Positions 9,062 to 23,423 of a stretch of DNA of 64,000 nt are shown here, one piece after another. This stretch comes from Linyphia triangularis (lineage: Eukaryota; Arthropoda; Arachnida; Araneae; Linyphiidae): contig OZ021724.1 of assembly GCA_963978545.1 (NCBI GenBank), forward strand, positions 32,320,433 to 32,384,432, read 5' to 3'. Every line of letters starts with the position of its first letter. Within the stretch, counting starts at the first letter, position 1. Under the pieces are notes generated by a model. The model saw only the letters and a list, made by a program, of their open reading frames with translations. It was not told the origin of the DNA and searched no databases. Both the position numbers and the translations under genes were made by a program.

Positions 9062-12000
9062 AATATTGAAAGATTAAATCCTATTTGACATTTTCCAAAC
9101 TGTATCCATTCCTAATAAAATATCCTTAATCTTTTCATTACATAAGTATCACAAACACTTCATTGCAAACGAAGAAAACCACGGGGTCCTAAAAAGAGCA
9201 TTCCACTATCCACGCATCCTAACTAAGTGATTGCTTTAAAATGTCCGATGCCTCCCAACTCTCATCTGCAGATGACTTTTCCCGTGTCCCCCCAAAAGAC
9301 GGACACAACAAACTCGAAAAAAAAACAATAAAATACATCGTTATTCTACAAATGGACCAGACGTCCCCTTTACCAAAAGCATTCCAACAAAGGATACATC
9401 ATTCGTGTGTATATGCGACATGACAGTCACTTCACAGAAAGGGGGAGGAATTGGCATCGATTCAATCGAACACGAGGGGGGTAGGGATCCATGGACTGCC
9501 AGACGACATAATGGATGGAATGGGGGGGGGGGGGACTTAGTCCAGAATGGAGCTGACCCGCATTTAATAGAGGCCAAATGCAGACGGATGCAACGGATCT
9601 AAGACGCTTGACTTCCATGAACCTTTTCTTCTTTTTTCTTCCTGCTGAAGAGAATAGAACAGTCTGGAAAGAGAGGAGGATGGAGAGAGCAGCCAAAGGT
9701 TCATGGAGATAAAAGAATGATGACTCGTAACTTTTCTTTCAATAAGAGGACGTTGAAGAGGAAACACTCTCGAATGTAGTCTTGAATTCATGGTTTCTGG
9801 GAGCAACAACTGTGTTTTCATCAATAGGAGAAAAACTTCGATAATGAAGTGTTGGTTAATGATAACGAAATTAGCAGTTATGTCATCGCAAGTTCCTTAA
9901 GGGGACTTGGTACCCCTTGTTTTCACAAAAAATAATAAAATATCCATTTTCTATTTTTGAAGTCTTTATAACCTTTGAAACCTTCTCTTATGCTGACAAG
10001 TTTTTGAGCTGACCCAATAATTGCAATTGCAGAAAAACTATATTTTTATGAAGAATTTAGCATTGCTGCAATAGCTCCTTCGATGTTTCGAGCGCATTTT
10101 TCTCAGTTCATGATTTCTGAAATTCCCACCTTACTCAAAATACTAAAAGTTCAGAAAATATTAATGAAATGACCTCTTTTTTTAGGGGGAAGGGGTCATT
10201 TTTAATATCTATTTGACAGAAATAGGCATGGAATTTTGAATAAAATAAAATTTAAAAAAAAAAAAAAAAATACAAATTTAAATGTTGTATAATACCCGTT
10301 TTTACCTATAGATGCAGTAACTGTCGTTTTTTTCGAAAACTATTTTACTTATTCTAAATACGATTCCTAAAAAGTTGCATATTACTATGAACATTTTTTT
10401 TTTTTTTTTTTTTTTAAATCAGGAAAAAATAGTCCCTTAACTTCGAATTCCTCATTTTAGGGAAAACACTATACTAGCCAATAGTAATACCGTGATTGAA
10501 ATGGTAGTTCTATGATTACTCTATTCAAATACGAATGTCCCTATGAGTGACCAATGGTAATCGTTTAAATTTTTAATGAATCGTTTTTGAAGGTAGCGCG
10601 TTTCGGAGAGAAGAAAAGTTTGGAGAGAGCTTCATTTTTTCCAATTAACCTTGGAACCAGCTTTTCTACTAGAAGTGTGGAACAATGTAAAAGTGGTTTT
10701 TCTTTTTATTAATATATATATATATTTTTAGATGACCGTTAGTCTTTTCCTGCACAAAACTGCTGGTATTACTATCTATAGTATTTTATTTATATAGCAT
10801 TTTCGTAAATATATAGTTTTTTATACATATTTGAAACTTTGTGTATTTTTATTGTACTATATATTGTAATATAGAGACAAATAATATATTGAATAGACAA
10901 GTATAGTATGTTTAAGCACATCGGTTTACAAATTAGTTACAAGATTTAAACTTGGCAACAAATTGTAGTAAAATCTGAATACAGTGGAATGAGTTTATCG
11001 TTTACGTCATTAAAAAAAGGACCTATGATCTTTTTTACCAGATATTACAAGCAAAACAATCACTTTTGCGGAATGCAGAGGTTTTCAAGACAGACAGATT
11101 TCCAATACCTCATACTCACCAATTTTTTTATTTTTTTATTGATAAATCCATCCAAATGAAAAAAGCTTCATCGATAAACAGTATATACAGCCGTCATTAA
11201 ATTTACTCCCACCAATCAATTTTGAAATTCGGAGCGTTTAAACTTCCGCACCTGTTTATTCAACAAAATACTTGTCTCTTCTCTCTGGCACTCACTGTTT
11301 CGCAGCAATATCATTTCAAAGCTAGGGAGTCATTTCATTCTCACAATCATCTACTACTGAAACAGCGAAATTCCAAAATAAAAACCATAGCTTCTCTCTT
11401 TTTCCTTAAAAAGCACATTGTATGAAATAAACTATTGCATTTACTTCAAAGAATAACTTCACTTTTAAACATCTAAACTCCAAAATTTCTTTCAAGAATC
11501 CAAAGACATACTCCGAATTCTTGGATATGGTCTTGTAAACAAAAATATTTCCTGTCATTCCTCTCAAAGTGCACCTGAAATCGTTCCCTATGCACGTCAG
11601 TTACATGTCTCATTTATTCTAGAAGCTAAAAATAGCTCAGAATAGACTAGTACATTCTCTTTGAATGCTAGCCTGAAAAAAGAAGACATTCTCAATTCAA
11701 TTCTCGAAATCCCACGCGGTTCTCTGCTCCCACATATTCTATCAAGTGTTTTTGAACGGTTTATGTTTCTTTGTTTCTTCATAGAATTTTATGTAATGCT
11801 CTTTATATTTCTCTCTTGTAAACTCCAAAGGTAGAATTTTTTGATAAAAGTTTGATATCAACTAAATCAAGAGAAATTTTTATTTCCCTTTCATAAGCCA
11901 ACACCCGGAAGAGGGAAAAATGTAAATTGGAAACTCTTCCGCATTCCTTCGGGGAAATATTTAGAATTTTCGTAACGGGACTCCCTTGTGGCTAAAGTAA

Positions 12001-12663
12001 AAAAAAAATTAAAATTGAATTGTAAAAGACGATTTATTTTAATGTGATCATAGGAGCTATACTTCAAATAATATTTTAAGCTTCTTAAAGTACATTTTGA
12101 TGAAAGGCAAATGTTTCAAATAAATAAAATGACATTTGTATATAAAAGACTACTTAACCGATTTAGCTACGTTATGGTAGTGTTTTACACTGTAACATAT
12201 CAGATTTCATTGGAATTTTATCTTTGTAATTATGTAAATGTATTATATCCAATAAATGTGTCACAGTTTAACATTAATTACCTGACGGTGGAGAACATTT
12301 TACATAAACACATATACGTCAACAAATATAATTTTAAAACATGCAACTTTGTCTTGTCTTAAATGTATTGAACATTGAAAATAGAGTAAAAAGAAAAATA
12401 TAAATTAAAATAATATTTATCACCACAAAACTTTTGTTAGAGACTTATTTTTTTTTTTTATTTTTATTTTTTTTATTTTTTTTTTGAAAAGAAAAATAAT
12501 TATGCATTATGTAGACTTATTTTGCCTACATAGCATTACAAGGTATTCAAACCATTAGTTGGTATAGTTACAGCTGTTGTACATTATCTTCTTAATTAAG
12601 TACGGAAGATAATTTGAAAATTTAACAGATCTCTTGTGCGATGTTCCACAGATCTAGTTTAAC
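9062..12663. other. Long unassigned stretch
   Basis: The part at 9,240-9,830 is more GC-balanced, with a poly-G run at about 9,523-9,534 and overlapping short frames on both strands that share no family signature. From 9,900 to 12,600 it is AT-rich with A/T homopolymers (near 10,255, 10,397 and 12,450). I see no supportable gene. Confidence 0.4.
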
Positions 12664-13190
12664 AACTTTCAATTACACAATGCAATAATTATCCTTTCAG
12701 ATAAGTAAAAAACAGAGGAGGTACAGTCATTGAGGAACAATACTCAAAGGAAGAGAACTATATTAAAGACTTTCCTTTTTCAACTTTTCACACCTTTATC
12801 TCATTTTTAGGGGAATTTTGGAGGTGGAAATATATATATAAAAAAAAATTAAAAGGCATTACCACAGCAATTTGTATGAAAATCGTTAGAGTTTTTCTTT
12901 TTGGCAATTGATGAAAAACAAATTTTCAATGGCAGCTACTTTATGCGCAAGCGCTATTTTGGCGAAAACCTTAATGGCAAGTCCCATGGTCCCCATTGAC
13001 CAGTACACGATAGTTGAACATCGCAAATCAGTCAGTTCGGGAGTTATGCTGAACACAGACACACACACATATTTTTCCCAACCACTCTTTTGGGATTCAG
13101 AACGATCCAAATCACGTAGAAATCCAATAAAAAAAAATTATCGAATGCAATATTTTCATCAGCCAATATTACATACAGGGTAATTGAAAG
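12664..13190 (-). mobile_element. Family A repeat, minus orientation
   Basis: The copy is bounded by CAACTTTCAATTACAC on the left and GGGTAATTGAAAG on the right. On the minus strand it keeps GTCTGTGTTCAGCATAACTC and the peptide pattern SITPELTDLRCS, then AHKVAAIENLFFINCQKEK. A stray piece of the family 3' end (GTGCGATGTTCCACAG) sits just outside it at 12,636. Confidence 0.75.
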
Positions 13191-13427
13191 TAAATATAAA
13201 ATTTCAAACCCACAAGGGATTTGAATACATAAGAGACCAGCTGCCATTTCAAAAATGTAAAAAATGCCGATTTATTCACCAATTGAAAGTAACAACAAGG
13301 CGTATCTCGAGATGCCGGCAATCAAAGCCACATTAGGACCCACACGTGAGGAGCCACACTTAGACATAAGAAAAAAGTTAATAATTTCAGTCTGAAGCAA
13401 ACTTGTTAGGGGAGTGTCATCATTCTG

Positions 13428-14083
13428 TAGTCATAGTTAGTCCGAGAGGAGACTGCGATTTTCGGACCCCATCGAACATCATTCTGAATTTTTTATAGAA
13501 ATTGGAGAAAAGTGAGTAGATTATGAATCCACTGGTCTGCAATGGCAAAAATGGCAGAAACTGATCAAAAATCGACTTGGAATGAGTTGAACTAAAATCC
13601 GATTGCCAAAAAGAGAAACTTTTTCGTCTGGCAACCCACTGCATTTTGATTTTCAATGAGAAAAAGCGCAAACGATTTCTGATCTCTGACTCGGAAAACT
13701 CGTATCTTTTAAAAGTAAGCCAATTGACGACATCAGTTACGTCCTCAGTGACGTAATGTTTTCCCCAATTTGGCTCATTTGTGAAAGATGCAAGTAAGCC
13801 ATAGCCACACATCTGAATAGTCTGCAACCTTCTTAATTGAAAATTAAAGAGTGAGGGTTACCAAATAAAAAAATGCTCCTTATTTGGCAAGTTATGGCGC
13901 ATTTGGCAATTGGATTTAGTTCAACTTATTAAAAGTCGATTTTTGACCAGTTTCGGCCATTTTTTCCACGGCAGACCAGTGGATTCGTAATCTACTCACG
14001 ATTCTCCAATTTCTATGAAAAATTCAGAATAATGTTCGATGGGGTCCAAAAATTGCAGTCGCCTCTCAGTCTAAGTTATGAGT
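13428..14083. repeat. Inverted repeat, arms about 185 bp
   Basis: The left arm, 13,428-13,615, is matched by the reverse complement of about 13,901-14,083. Shared blocks are GGACCCCATCGAACAT, AATTTCTATA/GAAATTGGAGA, CCACTGGTCTGC and AAATCGACTT. The central 285 bp is not duplicated. A 135-codon minus-strand frame (13,420-13,827) spans the left arm and part of the spacer and is probably incidental. It may be a fold-back MITE. Confidence 0.8.
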
Positions 14084-15441
14084 CACACAACTGACGTCTT
14101 CGTCGATATTCAGTCAGTAGCGCAAAAGTAAAATTTCTGTTCCCCTCAGAACTAAACGAACCGAACGCAGAATTGGACGACAAAATAGGTGAAAATACGA
14201 ATTCTTTTCCCATAGGACTCTGTAAGTAACACTCTGATATAACTCTCGATAAGTTTTGTTGAGGGTGTTACGACGCTATGGCTGGATAAAAAAGGAATTT
14301 ATAAAAGCACAATCTACAATGAATAGCATAATCGCCAAACTTAAATTAAGGCGTCTTTGGTTGTGAGGTACATATTTAAGAAATCATAGTCATAAAGAGA
14401 TAAGTTTCAGTTCAACTACTCTCACCCTCTCAGCGTCAAGGGAATGGGCGAAATTATACAGTTGTTTTCCCTGCAATAATTTTTAAATTTTATTTCTGAT
14501 CCAAATATATAATTTTTTTAAATTATTTTTTATATATTTTGTTTTTAATAGGTCATCCTAATAAAAAAAATTTTAAAAAAAATTTATTTCACATTTTATT
14601 TATAAATTTAAAAAGGTTGTGTATTGCTGGAAAAACTGGGTATCAAATGACGGATTATACGCCCGTGACCCTCAGAAGGAAAGTCGAGCCCTTGAATTGC
14701 TCGAAGTTGGAGAATCACGTTTGCAAGAGAGCTCGAGATTGTATATGTGCAGCACTTTTTACAATATTCCTGGTAAAATCTTAGACGCATCTAGGCAAAA
14801 AGAAACTGTCTATTTAGGTGCAAAGGCATGAAATAACGATATCAGTAGAAAAATGAAAATGTGCAGGACAAACGCATAATTGTCTGCTTTTTGAGTTTAA
14901 GTGTTCAAATTCATGTAAAATTCATAACAGCAATGATTGAAAATACCAATCACGGTGTTCAAATAAAATCACTTAAAGAGTTTTTAAGAAGGCAGTAGAA
15001 TATAAACATATTGTTTAGGGTTTTTTGCAATAGAATTACCAAGTTTTTCAATAAGGCTCATTAAAAAAAAAATAATAATCGAAAGCGTTTGTTTTGTATT
15101 CCCATTTTAATTTAGCATCAATCATGATATACAGCGGAATTTGGATCTTTAAGTGCTAATGCAACTACTAAAAAAAAAAAAAGTAAAATATTTATAACAC
15201 AATATCATTGTATAGCTTTATTGTATTTTAAAACAGAGAAATCACACTAAATATTCATCGATTCTTTTGACTTCCAAGTTCAATTTCAAAATAAATACCA
15301 TCTAAAAACAGAATTAAAAAAAAAAAAAAAATGCTTTACATTATAATCTTAAAACATCTAAAAAAATTCGTAAAATAAATTGGAGCTCAGACACTTTCAC
15401 TTTAAACTTTCAAAAGATAAATTTTGAGTTTAAAAACATAC

Positions 15442-15480
<39 letters not shown>

Positions 15481-17159
15481 CCAGAAAAGAAACAGCGGGA
15501 AACTAAATGTGGTCTATCTTTTTGGGAGAGAGTATATCGGAAGAAATTCTGTACGAAAAAAGAACTACCAAAATAAAGTAAACCTAGCAGGGAACTGTCA
15601 TCCCCAAACGCCGTGATATTCTTCCAAAGAAAAGTCAAAAACTGCGAATACTGCGGGATCAACTCTGGAGATCACAGCTCAGTCTTATGTCAGCAAGTTC
15701 ACTGTCAGTTTTATATTTATTTAATGTTTATATTTGGGCTAAGTTTTTTCTTTTCACCCTGGTGGAAGGCATGGTCGGTCTTATTCTCGGGCCAGTCGAC
15801 CGTGGCATATGTCCAACCTTTTGAATTTCTCTAAAATGTCGCCGCGTCAGGACTTTCTTGGAAAATAGAATGAAGGAGGATTTTTTATTCCATTTTTGGG
15901 GTTCGATGGAGCTTTTATTCCTTTTGTTCCATCAGCTGGTCTCTTTTCTCCTCCCCGGAGTAGTGAAAATTCTGATGGAAGATATGTTTGAGTATTTTTG
16001 GCAAAGCAATGTATGATAAATTTCATTTGGAGTTGGATCAAACGTTGAGGAAGATTTTTATGATTTGTTTCCTGTTATTGAATTATATCTACATTCTTAA
16101 AGCTGTGTAACTAGAAACTATGTGTGTCTAATGTATGATCTCTTGTAAAGGAAATATTGTTAATTTCCTTTAACGCACACATACATATTGTTACAGAAAT
16201 TACGTTTTTATAACATTCCCGTTATTCCCGACAAAATATAAGTGGAAAAGTGTCGCAACACAAATTTTCAAGTTTTAAGATCAAAGAGGTATACGTTCTT
16301 TTATATGTCTAGAGTTATTCTATTGCTTAAATTTTTTTGAAATACCGCAGTCTTTTGTTCTCTCCTTAAAAATAAGTCTTTTGTGAGTTGTCACTATTCT
16401 GTGTAACATGCTATACATTTGTTTTAAACCAATTTATTACACAGTATGAAACAGAACCCCTAAACAAATGTGTTTCAATCAAAAATATGTCCATTTAGGG
16501 ATCCCGGTGAAAAATTGACGATGGACGTATTTTATCGTAACGTTATTTTGTACAACATTTTCCACATCTCTGAAACACATTCTATTTAGGAAGTCAGTCG
16601 AAGGTGTGAAGACATAATACATACAAAAAACCAGAAGATCCTTTATGAATAAAAAAAGGACAGTTTATTCAGAACGGCTTCGTAATGAAAATAAAACCTT
16701 TCTTTCAATCTTCTTCACTCTAACAATACCAGATAAATCACCAACAGCTTCATGTCTTCACCACGCCTTACTGCAACAGAAAGTGAAGTGGCAGGAAAAA
16801 AAAAAAGAAAAAGCAAAGCGTCGTTTGAACGGCTTTAATTGTTGTTGCCACTCAGAGTGGAGCGAATTAAAATTAACGACGCCATTTTCTTCCTTCTTCA
16901 TTAAAATGCTCATTTCATCGCCACTCAGAAGAGAACGGTAAAAAAAAAATACAAAACCTCTTCGCGCTTCTTCACTTCGCTGCCATTTAAAAGTTTATTT
17001 ACTTATTTATTGTGACAGCTATAAATAGAAAGAAAAAGACACACGACAAGGAAAGAATTCGTCCCCAATTATATTTCGGCTCGAAAATTCTAAAGCCCCG
17101 GCAATTCATTCAAATTTCACGCTGTGACGAAACCGTCAAAAAGGGCGGGAAGTACGCAT

Positions 17160-17192
<33 letters not shown>

Positions 17193-19772
17193 ATGCGAAG
17201 CCAAAAAGCTTTCTTTTGTTCCATCGCTATGTACTGATTGTTATATCATTCTTATTTCATCTTTCTCCGGCGTTCTTTTTTTTTTTCTTTTCTTATTTGT
17301 AATCCTTCGTAGAAAGAGGGGTGTTTTTGATACCACGAACGTTATTCACCCGCCAATCAGCGAAGAGTTGGTTCTGTCATTTTGTCTCCATGACGAAAAC
17401 ACTCAGCCGTGTAAGAAAGAGGAATCTCAAAGAAAGAAAAGATTTTCTGAGGGGCCGGCTGTGTTTAACTACCTCTCTTTCTAGAGCCTTTCCCTATAGT
17501 TTTTACTATATTCCTGACTATGACCTCAGAAAGTGTCGAAGTATTGCTTCAGAAAATTGAAAATCTACCAAATACAAAATTAATGTATCTGAGTTAAATC
17601 ACAATTTAATAGCAATTATAACTTTTAACGTAAAAATAAAATAATGACATGTTGCCTTCGAGTTTTTTCAGTTGAAGCCACTAAACATTTCACATAAAAA
17701 AAATGTTTTTAACATTTATAAGAAGAAGGCAATTTTTTAGTTCTAAATATCAATTAAAAGTTTACATTGCTTCTATTGGTATTATGGTGATATTTTTAGA
17801 ATTATTTCTTCAAGAAAACGTTCAAATTGGCAATATTTGACCTTGTAAAGAAATAAATCATCGATTTAAATCTTTCTCCAAGCTTCTAGCAGAACTAGTT
17901 AATAAATAAGACAATAGAAAATCTCTTAAAAACTATGTCGACAAATTCAAACCGATTTGAAAAATTCCAATTATAGAGGTATTCCTTACTAACCGACTTT
18001 TAAATGTCAATTTTATACGTACTCAAATACAAACAAAATTCAAAATACCACTCCTTAATACAAACTGAATTCTGTAAATCCCTCACCCTTATACAAACCT
18101 ATTTTTTTTTTAAAACTCATTCTTTAACTATTACAAATAGTACAAACAAATTATGAATACCGATCTTACAGAAATTAACTTTTAAATGCGTATTGCAATT
18201 AAAATGCTAAATAATGTAGGTTGGTCCAAATTCTATTATAAAGCGGTACTTTATGAAATACAAGTTGGCTAGTTCTAAATACTTATTTATATGTTTTTAC
18301 TTATACTACATCTAGTATCTTTATACTGCATGTAGAATAATGGAATAGAAAAACATTCACGCAAGAACTTTTTTCGATGATTGGTACCATTAGATAAATA
18401 CATGCACTCCGTCTTTTCTAGTTCCGGATATCATCTCTAAAGCTTCCGTTAATTTTGTTTCCCGCCCCTCTTTTACCACCGGAAAATCAAAGCCAGGAAA
18501 ACTTTTCCATGGAGAGGGGCTGGTCACAAAAAGGAAAAACAGAAACTGGAATAGGTTTTTCTCCTTCCAGTTAAGATTCTTCCAGCGTGACCGAGGAAAA
18601 ACGGAAGCGCGCAAAAACAAAAAGAACAATAAAAAGATACAACTTTTTTTAGGGGAGGAGATGGGGGGGGGGGGGCTACAGTGGCGTAACACTGGCAGTG
18701 GTGCTTAAAACTGAAAATAACGCAGCGTGAAAGGAAACCGGCTTGGCGTGAAGAATCAGTCCCCTTTGCCTGAGCTTGGTATAGTTTGTTGGACGTTCGT
18801 TCATTTTGTTGTCGCAATCCCGCCATTTTCCTCTTCTTCAGAGTTGTTTCTTGGTTATCGTTTGCTGGTTGACGGAATCGTTTGCTTTGGGAAAAGATGG
18901 AGTGGTGTGGGCTAAGACAGAAAAGGAAGTTAGAGGATTTTTAATGGATTTGAGAACTATTTTTGAAATTAAACGATTGTTTTATTTGTGTGTCGATTGA
19001 AGGAACCACCTAAAGATCTTTTTAAAGATATAAAGGAAGAAAGTTTAAAATATATAATTTTTTTTCTGAAGTAAGAGCGATTTGCTTTAGTTGCCGTACA
19101 AAAAAGCTTTAGCAGCAATAACAAAAATTATTCAGAATAATCTTGTTAATACTTATTAATTTGATATTGACAAAGTCGTACTTGCGAAATATAACCCTAA
19201 TCTAAAATGCTTGAAAAAAATGTGAAAAGTATCTTTTATACAACTTTATTTTATAGAATAATTTATTTGAAAATCCTAATAGTTTTACTTTGTTGCTTTA
19301 TTAAATTTAAAAATAACGCAATTTTATTTGATAAAGTTTCAGAAAAAGAGGTAGGGTACTCCAATAGTATTTTAAAATATTATCGAAATCGTTTAAAATG
19401 TTAGAAATCGTTTTAAAAAAGTAATTAACGACATTTGATCCTATACAGATAGTGTTAAAAAAAAAAATCATTTCCTAAAAATGAATTGTTAAAAGTATTG
19501 ATATTGATCATATTTATTAACGAAATATATAAAGTTTTTTCTCTCAGAATTATTTATTGAAAGAAAATATTTGTTATACATTTTTTTATGTTATAACTGG
19601 TTATAACTAATTTGGAAAAGTAAACATTTCTTTTTTCCAATAAAAGTACCAACGTTTAGAACTTATACGGTATTTCTCATAAAATATAAAATTAAGATGA
19701 TTGAAAAATTTAAAATTTTATTAAAATTTATGCTAACTATTACATCTGAACTATTTCTTGTGATAAATTATG
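14084..19772. other. Unassigned stretch with A-tracts
   Basis: No supportable gene. Long A runs lie at about 15,450-15,477 and 17,163-17,191. More GC-balanced patches at 14,640-14,780, 16,640-17,560 and 18,390-18,920 hold short frames on several strands without recognisable domains. A poly-G run lies at 18,663-18,675. Confidence 0.4.
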
Positions 19773-19910
19773 TACAGGGTAATCGAAAAGAAATGCTCCG
19801 TTTTCAGAAATATTTTCAGAAAAAAATCCGATTTTTTTTCTACATAAAGTAAAATATTGTTAACTTTTATATCAACAGATGGCGCTTTACTTTCAAAAGT
19901 ATTGCTACAT
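19773..19910 (+). mobile_element. Possible mariner-type end
   Basis: A TA dinucleotide is followed by CAGGGTAATCGAAAAGAAA, and about 100 bp later by AACAGATGGCGCTTTAC. Both resemble Tc1/mariner-type 5' ends. No matching inverted end is seen downstream, so this would be a truncated copy. The initial CAGGGTAAT also resembles family A ends. Confidence 0.3.
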
Positions 19911-22360
19911 ATACATTACGCAATATAATGATACCATTGAAATAACCCAATACATTTACTCTCTGGGAGAACATTACTAGCTTCTAGACGTTATATTAAT
20001 TTTTCAAGCACACACGTCCCAACAAAATGCCATTCTGAATTGTTATCGAAGTTAACTCCTCTAAATATTTCGCCATACATTCCGACATGAATGGCATTTC
20101 CAATCTCACACAGTCATAAAGGATCCAACAAATGAAAGAAAACTTCACCCGAGCTGTGATTTCCATCACGCCTTATATACAAATTCTCTCCGAAATATTC
20201 TTCATGGCTATTTCCTGACGGTTAAATATGTACACAATCCTTCTCCAGTTTTCGGAAGACGGGTTGTTTGCCCAACTCCAGTTTACGCTCCTACTATGTA
20301 ATTCTTTTATGTGGCCGTATGCAATACGGCGTGTGTTCCAGCCGCTAATGTCAACACAGTGTCTGAAATTCTGGGAGCGAAGTTTGATTTAAAACATTGA
20401 TAAAGTGCCTATATACGTTTGCTTATCTTATAACTTTCAATGTAGTGGCCAAGTGGAACTTAAAAAGTTTTCCTTTCGTGTTTTTTTTTTTTTTAGTTTA
20501 ATCCGTTTGCTTTGGTGACAAAATAATACTCTTTCGAGGCAAATGTTGAGTTGCTTAAAATGTTTTATTGCGAAAAATAGATGATAAAGTATGAAATGGA
20601 AGATTTGCGGGCTGGTGATATGGCATGTTGAGGTCCCCTCCTGGAACAGTTTCTACGATATCTCAACACATACTAGCCCTAATCTAGTTCTTGCACTAGA
20701 TACTATCAACCAAAATTGCAAACTTATTTTTTAAGTATCAACACGCATAGCTTAATTGTACAATATGATTTCTCATTCCACTTCAGTGATTTTCCAAACT
20801 CCTTTGAGTCATAGAATTTCACAAAATAACATTAATTATTAAACAATTCTGCTAAACTAACTCTAATATCAAGCAATTATAGAAAATGCATTTTTAATTA
20901 TTTTTAAATCGCTATTCCTTTATTTTAGTGGTAGAAGTAGGGTAGACCATGTGTTTGGTTTGCAATCCATATTACTGGGTAAAAAGATGCTAGAAAATCG
21001 TAATAAAGATCCATTGACAATTTATACAGATCAACCTTTCCCATCGCAACCCACCTCTAGTATGGAGGTCTTTATATGCCGCCCTATGCACAACACTCTA
21101 CCAGTGGTTCAAACCTCTTGCCTAATGAGGCTCATTGTCCATGACAGACCCCCAACGCGAGTACATTCAGTTACAGCAAGCTTTTCCCGGGAAAGAGCAT
21201 TTTAAATCCGTCATTACAGCTACAGACTTTCATTCCTAATTGCGGGCTTAACGAAGCCGATTAGAAGAAGAAGGGGAAGGGGGGGGGTCTCTTTTAGATG
21301 GGAGATGCGATTCCACTTGTTCGAAATTAAATCCCCCCCCCCCCCTCTCCTGGAACCGGGCAGATCTATTTTGCCGTTTCCGGGAGTGCTTTTCAAGGAT
21401 TTAAGTGTTTTTGAAGAGATGAGGGTTTGGCTTAATTAAAAGTTCTGCAGGCAGAAAAGCGTTCTTTTGTGAACTAGCTTCTTGAGAGTGGTAATAACAG
21501 TTATGCAGCTTGATTAATTGCACTTGTTTTTTGGCTACGGTTTTTTGTTTTTACGAGTTTTTTTGTTTTTTTTTAACTGTTTGCAATTTTAAATGATACA
21601 TTTTCTTTCGTTCCAGGAAATTAGCTTTAACATTATATTATGCCTGGAAAATGCCACACTATGCTACTACTACTAACATTGGATTATCATTTAGGGTAAT
21701 CTGGTGCTAGTTATTCCTTCCAAAATTTTGATCCAATGATAGGATGTTCTATGAAAAAATACTCTATAAGAAGAGAAACTACGAGAAGCTTTATTTAGAG
21801 ATTGCGTCGACAATGATCCCTTCTTAGCAATGATCCCCTCTTCTTCCGTCGTACTTTAAACTACAAAAAAAATATATATATGTATTATTGTTTTAAAGAT
21901 GCATTAACTCATTAAAAACGACCTTGAAATGGGAAAAGAGTCATTTTTTTTTTAACTTTTATCTTGTTTCATTTTAGATCATTTAAGGTATGTTTTGAAA
22001 TTTTCGGATTTTTTGGGAAAATTATTTTTATGATTTTTAAAAAACAGAACCATAATCACAATTTATTAGCAAAAAAAAAAACTAAAATATCAATTGGGAA
22101 GTTTTCTTAACAACCGTCAGTAATGGGTTAATACGTTTTAAACAAATGCCTTCATTGTTTGTAACAAAATCGAACTTAAATGTTAAAAAGAAAAATGTTC
22201 ATTTGGATACTCTTCGACGGATGTACAGGATACGATTTATCACCAGGTAGAGCAGCTACAAGAGCCGTGCTGTGACCAGTTCTGCTTTCCAAATCAAGTT
22301 TCATCAGCAACAGAACACAATATACAACTAATGAATCTTTAAAATAATAGTCTTAAATGC
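19911..22360. other. Unassigned AT-rich DNA
   Basis: No supported gene. Poly-G (about 21,281-21,287) and poly-C (about 21,333-21,344) tracts lie within 60 bp of one another. Confidence 0.4.
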
Positions 22361-22402
22361 GCAGGGTGAGCTTGTGCGACAGAGCGTGCACAAGCCCACT
22401 AG
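22361..22402 (+). mobile_element. Candidate Helitron 3' terminus
   Basis: An 8-bp stem GCTTGTGC (22,370-22,377) / GCACAAGC (22,388-22,395) with a 10-base loop is followed three bases later by CTAG (22,399-22,402) and a T. This is the layout of a Helitron 3' end. The spacing to CTAG is shorter than usual and no 5' end was found, so it is tentative. Confidence 0.3.
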
Positions 22403-23423
22403 TTAAACATTAAAATAAGGTACAAATTATTCTGAAACTTGTATCATTGTTGAAAACCCTAGTAGCGTTGCAGAGGAAAACACCATAAATTGTTGAAAAA
22501 AGAAAAGTAAAGTAATATCACCCCCCCCCCCCCCCTTTTCCCTCCCTCTCAAATTCCGATTGAATAAAACTACCTATTCACCTGATGTCCGCTACCATAA
22601 AAGAAAAGATTATATACTCTTTCAATACTTTTAATAAAAAACGTACAAAGAAGAATTGTATCAGTTCCATTATGATCGTAACAGGGAACGAAATCACTCT
22701 TTATCTAATGTCTTCGACATCTCCTATCTAATATGTACCTCCCGTTGTTCTTTTGTGTTTAATGACTTACGAAAAAGATAAGAAGCTGCTCATAGGAAAC
22801 ATTCTTTCCTTTTTCGTAGAGCCCGAGGACACACATCTTCCGGAATTTGTTCTCTGGAAAATATGTTCGGATAGTCCTGCTGAATTTCCGGAGGACTCTG
22901 CACGGTAATGAAGGTGTGGGTAGGAATGGTGAGGGGGTTGTCCTCTTCGAAAAAGCTGTATTTTCATTTTCGTAATGACTTTGTTTAAGATTGAGGGCTT
23001 GTTAGAATACCGAAGGAATAAAAAAAAGTCAGTTTTTGTGAACTGTTGTTTGAAGAAATTGGATTTTAAGCTTTTTTTGGGGGGAATTGGTTTTGACAAT
23101 GATCTTGGGTTGGTGGTTTTTCATTCAAATTGTTTATTTGTCTGTTTAGGCGTTTTGTCCCAAGTTGAGAATATTTGGTTCTGTTTAATATAGAAACCAG
23201 TAAAAGAATAAACTCTTTTGTGTCTACGTATTGAGAGATAACTATAGAATATTTTATTTACAAGTAACCTGTGTATCATTACTCAAGAATAAACTGATTT
23301 TAATGCAGTTTTAATATCAAACGGTTATTTTTTGCAAGTTTACTTATATAAATCATCTTTGGAATAGTATAGTGTTCGTTTCTATGAAGTTGAAAAGTAT
23401 CCTATTTCAGTATGGAGATTTTG
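22403..23423. other. Unassigned DNA
   Basis: A poly-C run lies at about 22,521-22,535. There is a moderately GC-balanced patch at 22,780-23,000 with no recognised frame. Confidence 0.4.

Noticed and set aside
9241..9824. Cluster of overlapping frames on both strands
   Set aside because: Several frames overlap in a purine-rich GC-balanced patch with a G run; none has a family signature.
13420..13827. 135-codon minus-strand frame
   Set aside because: It crosses from one arm of an inverted repeat into the spacer and the other arm does not keep the frame. No recognisable domain, though an expressed exon cannot be excluded.
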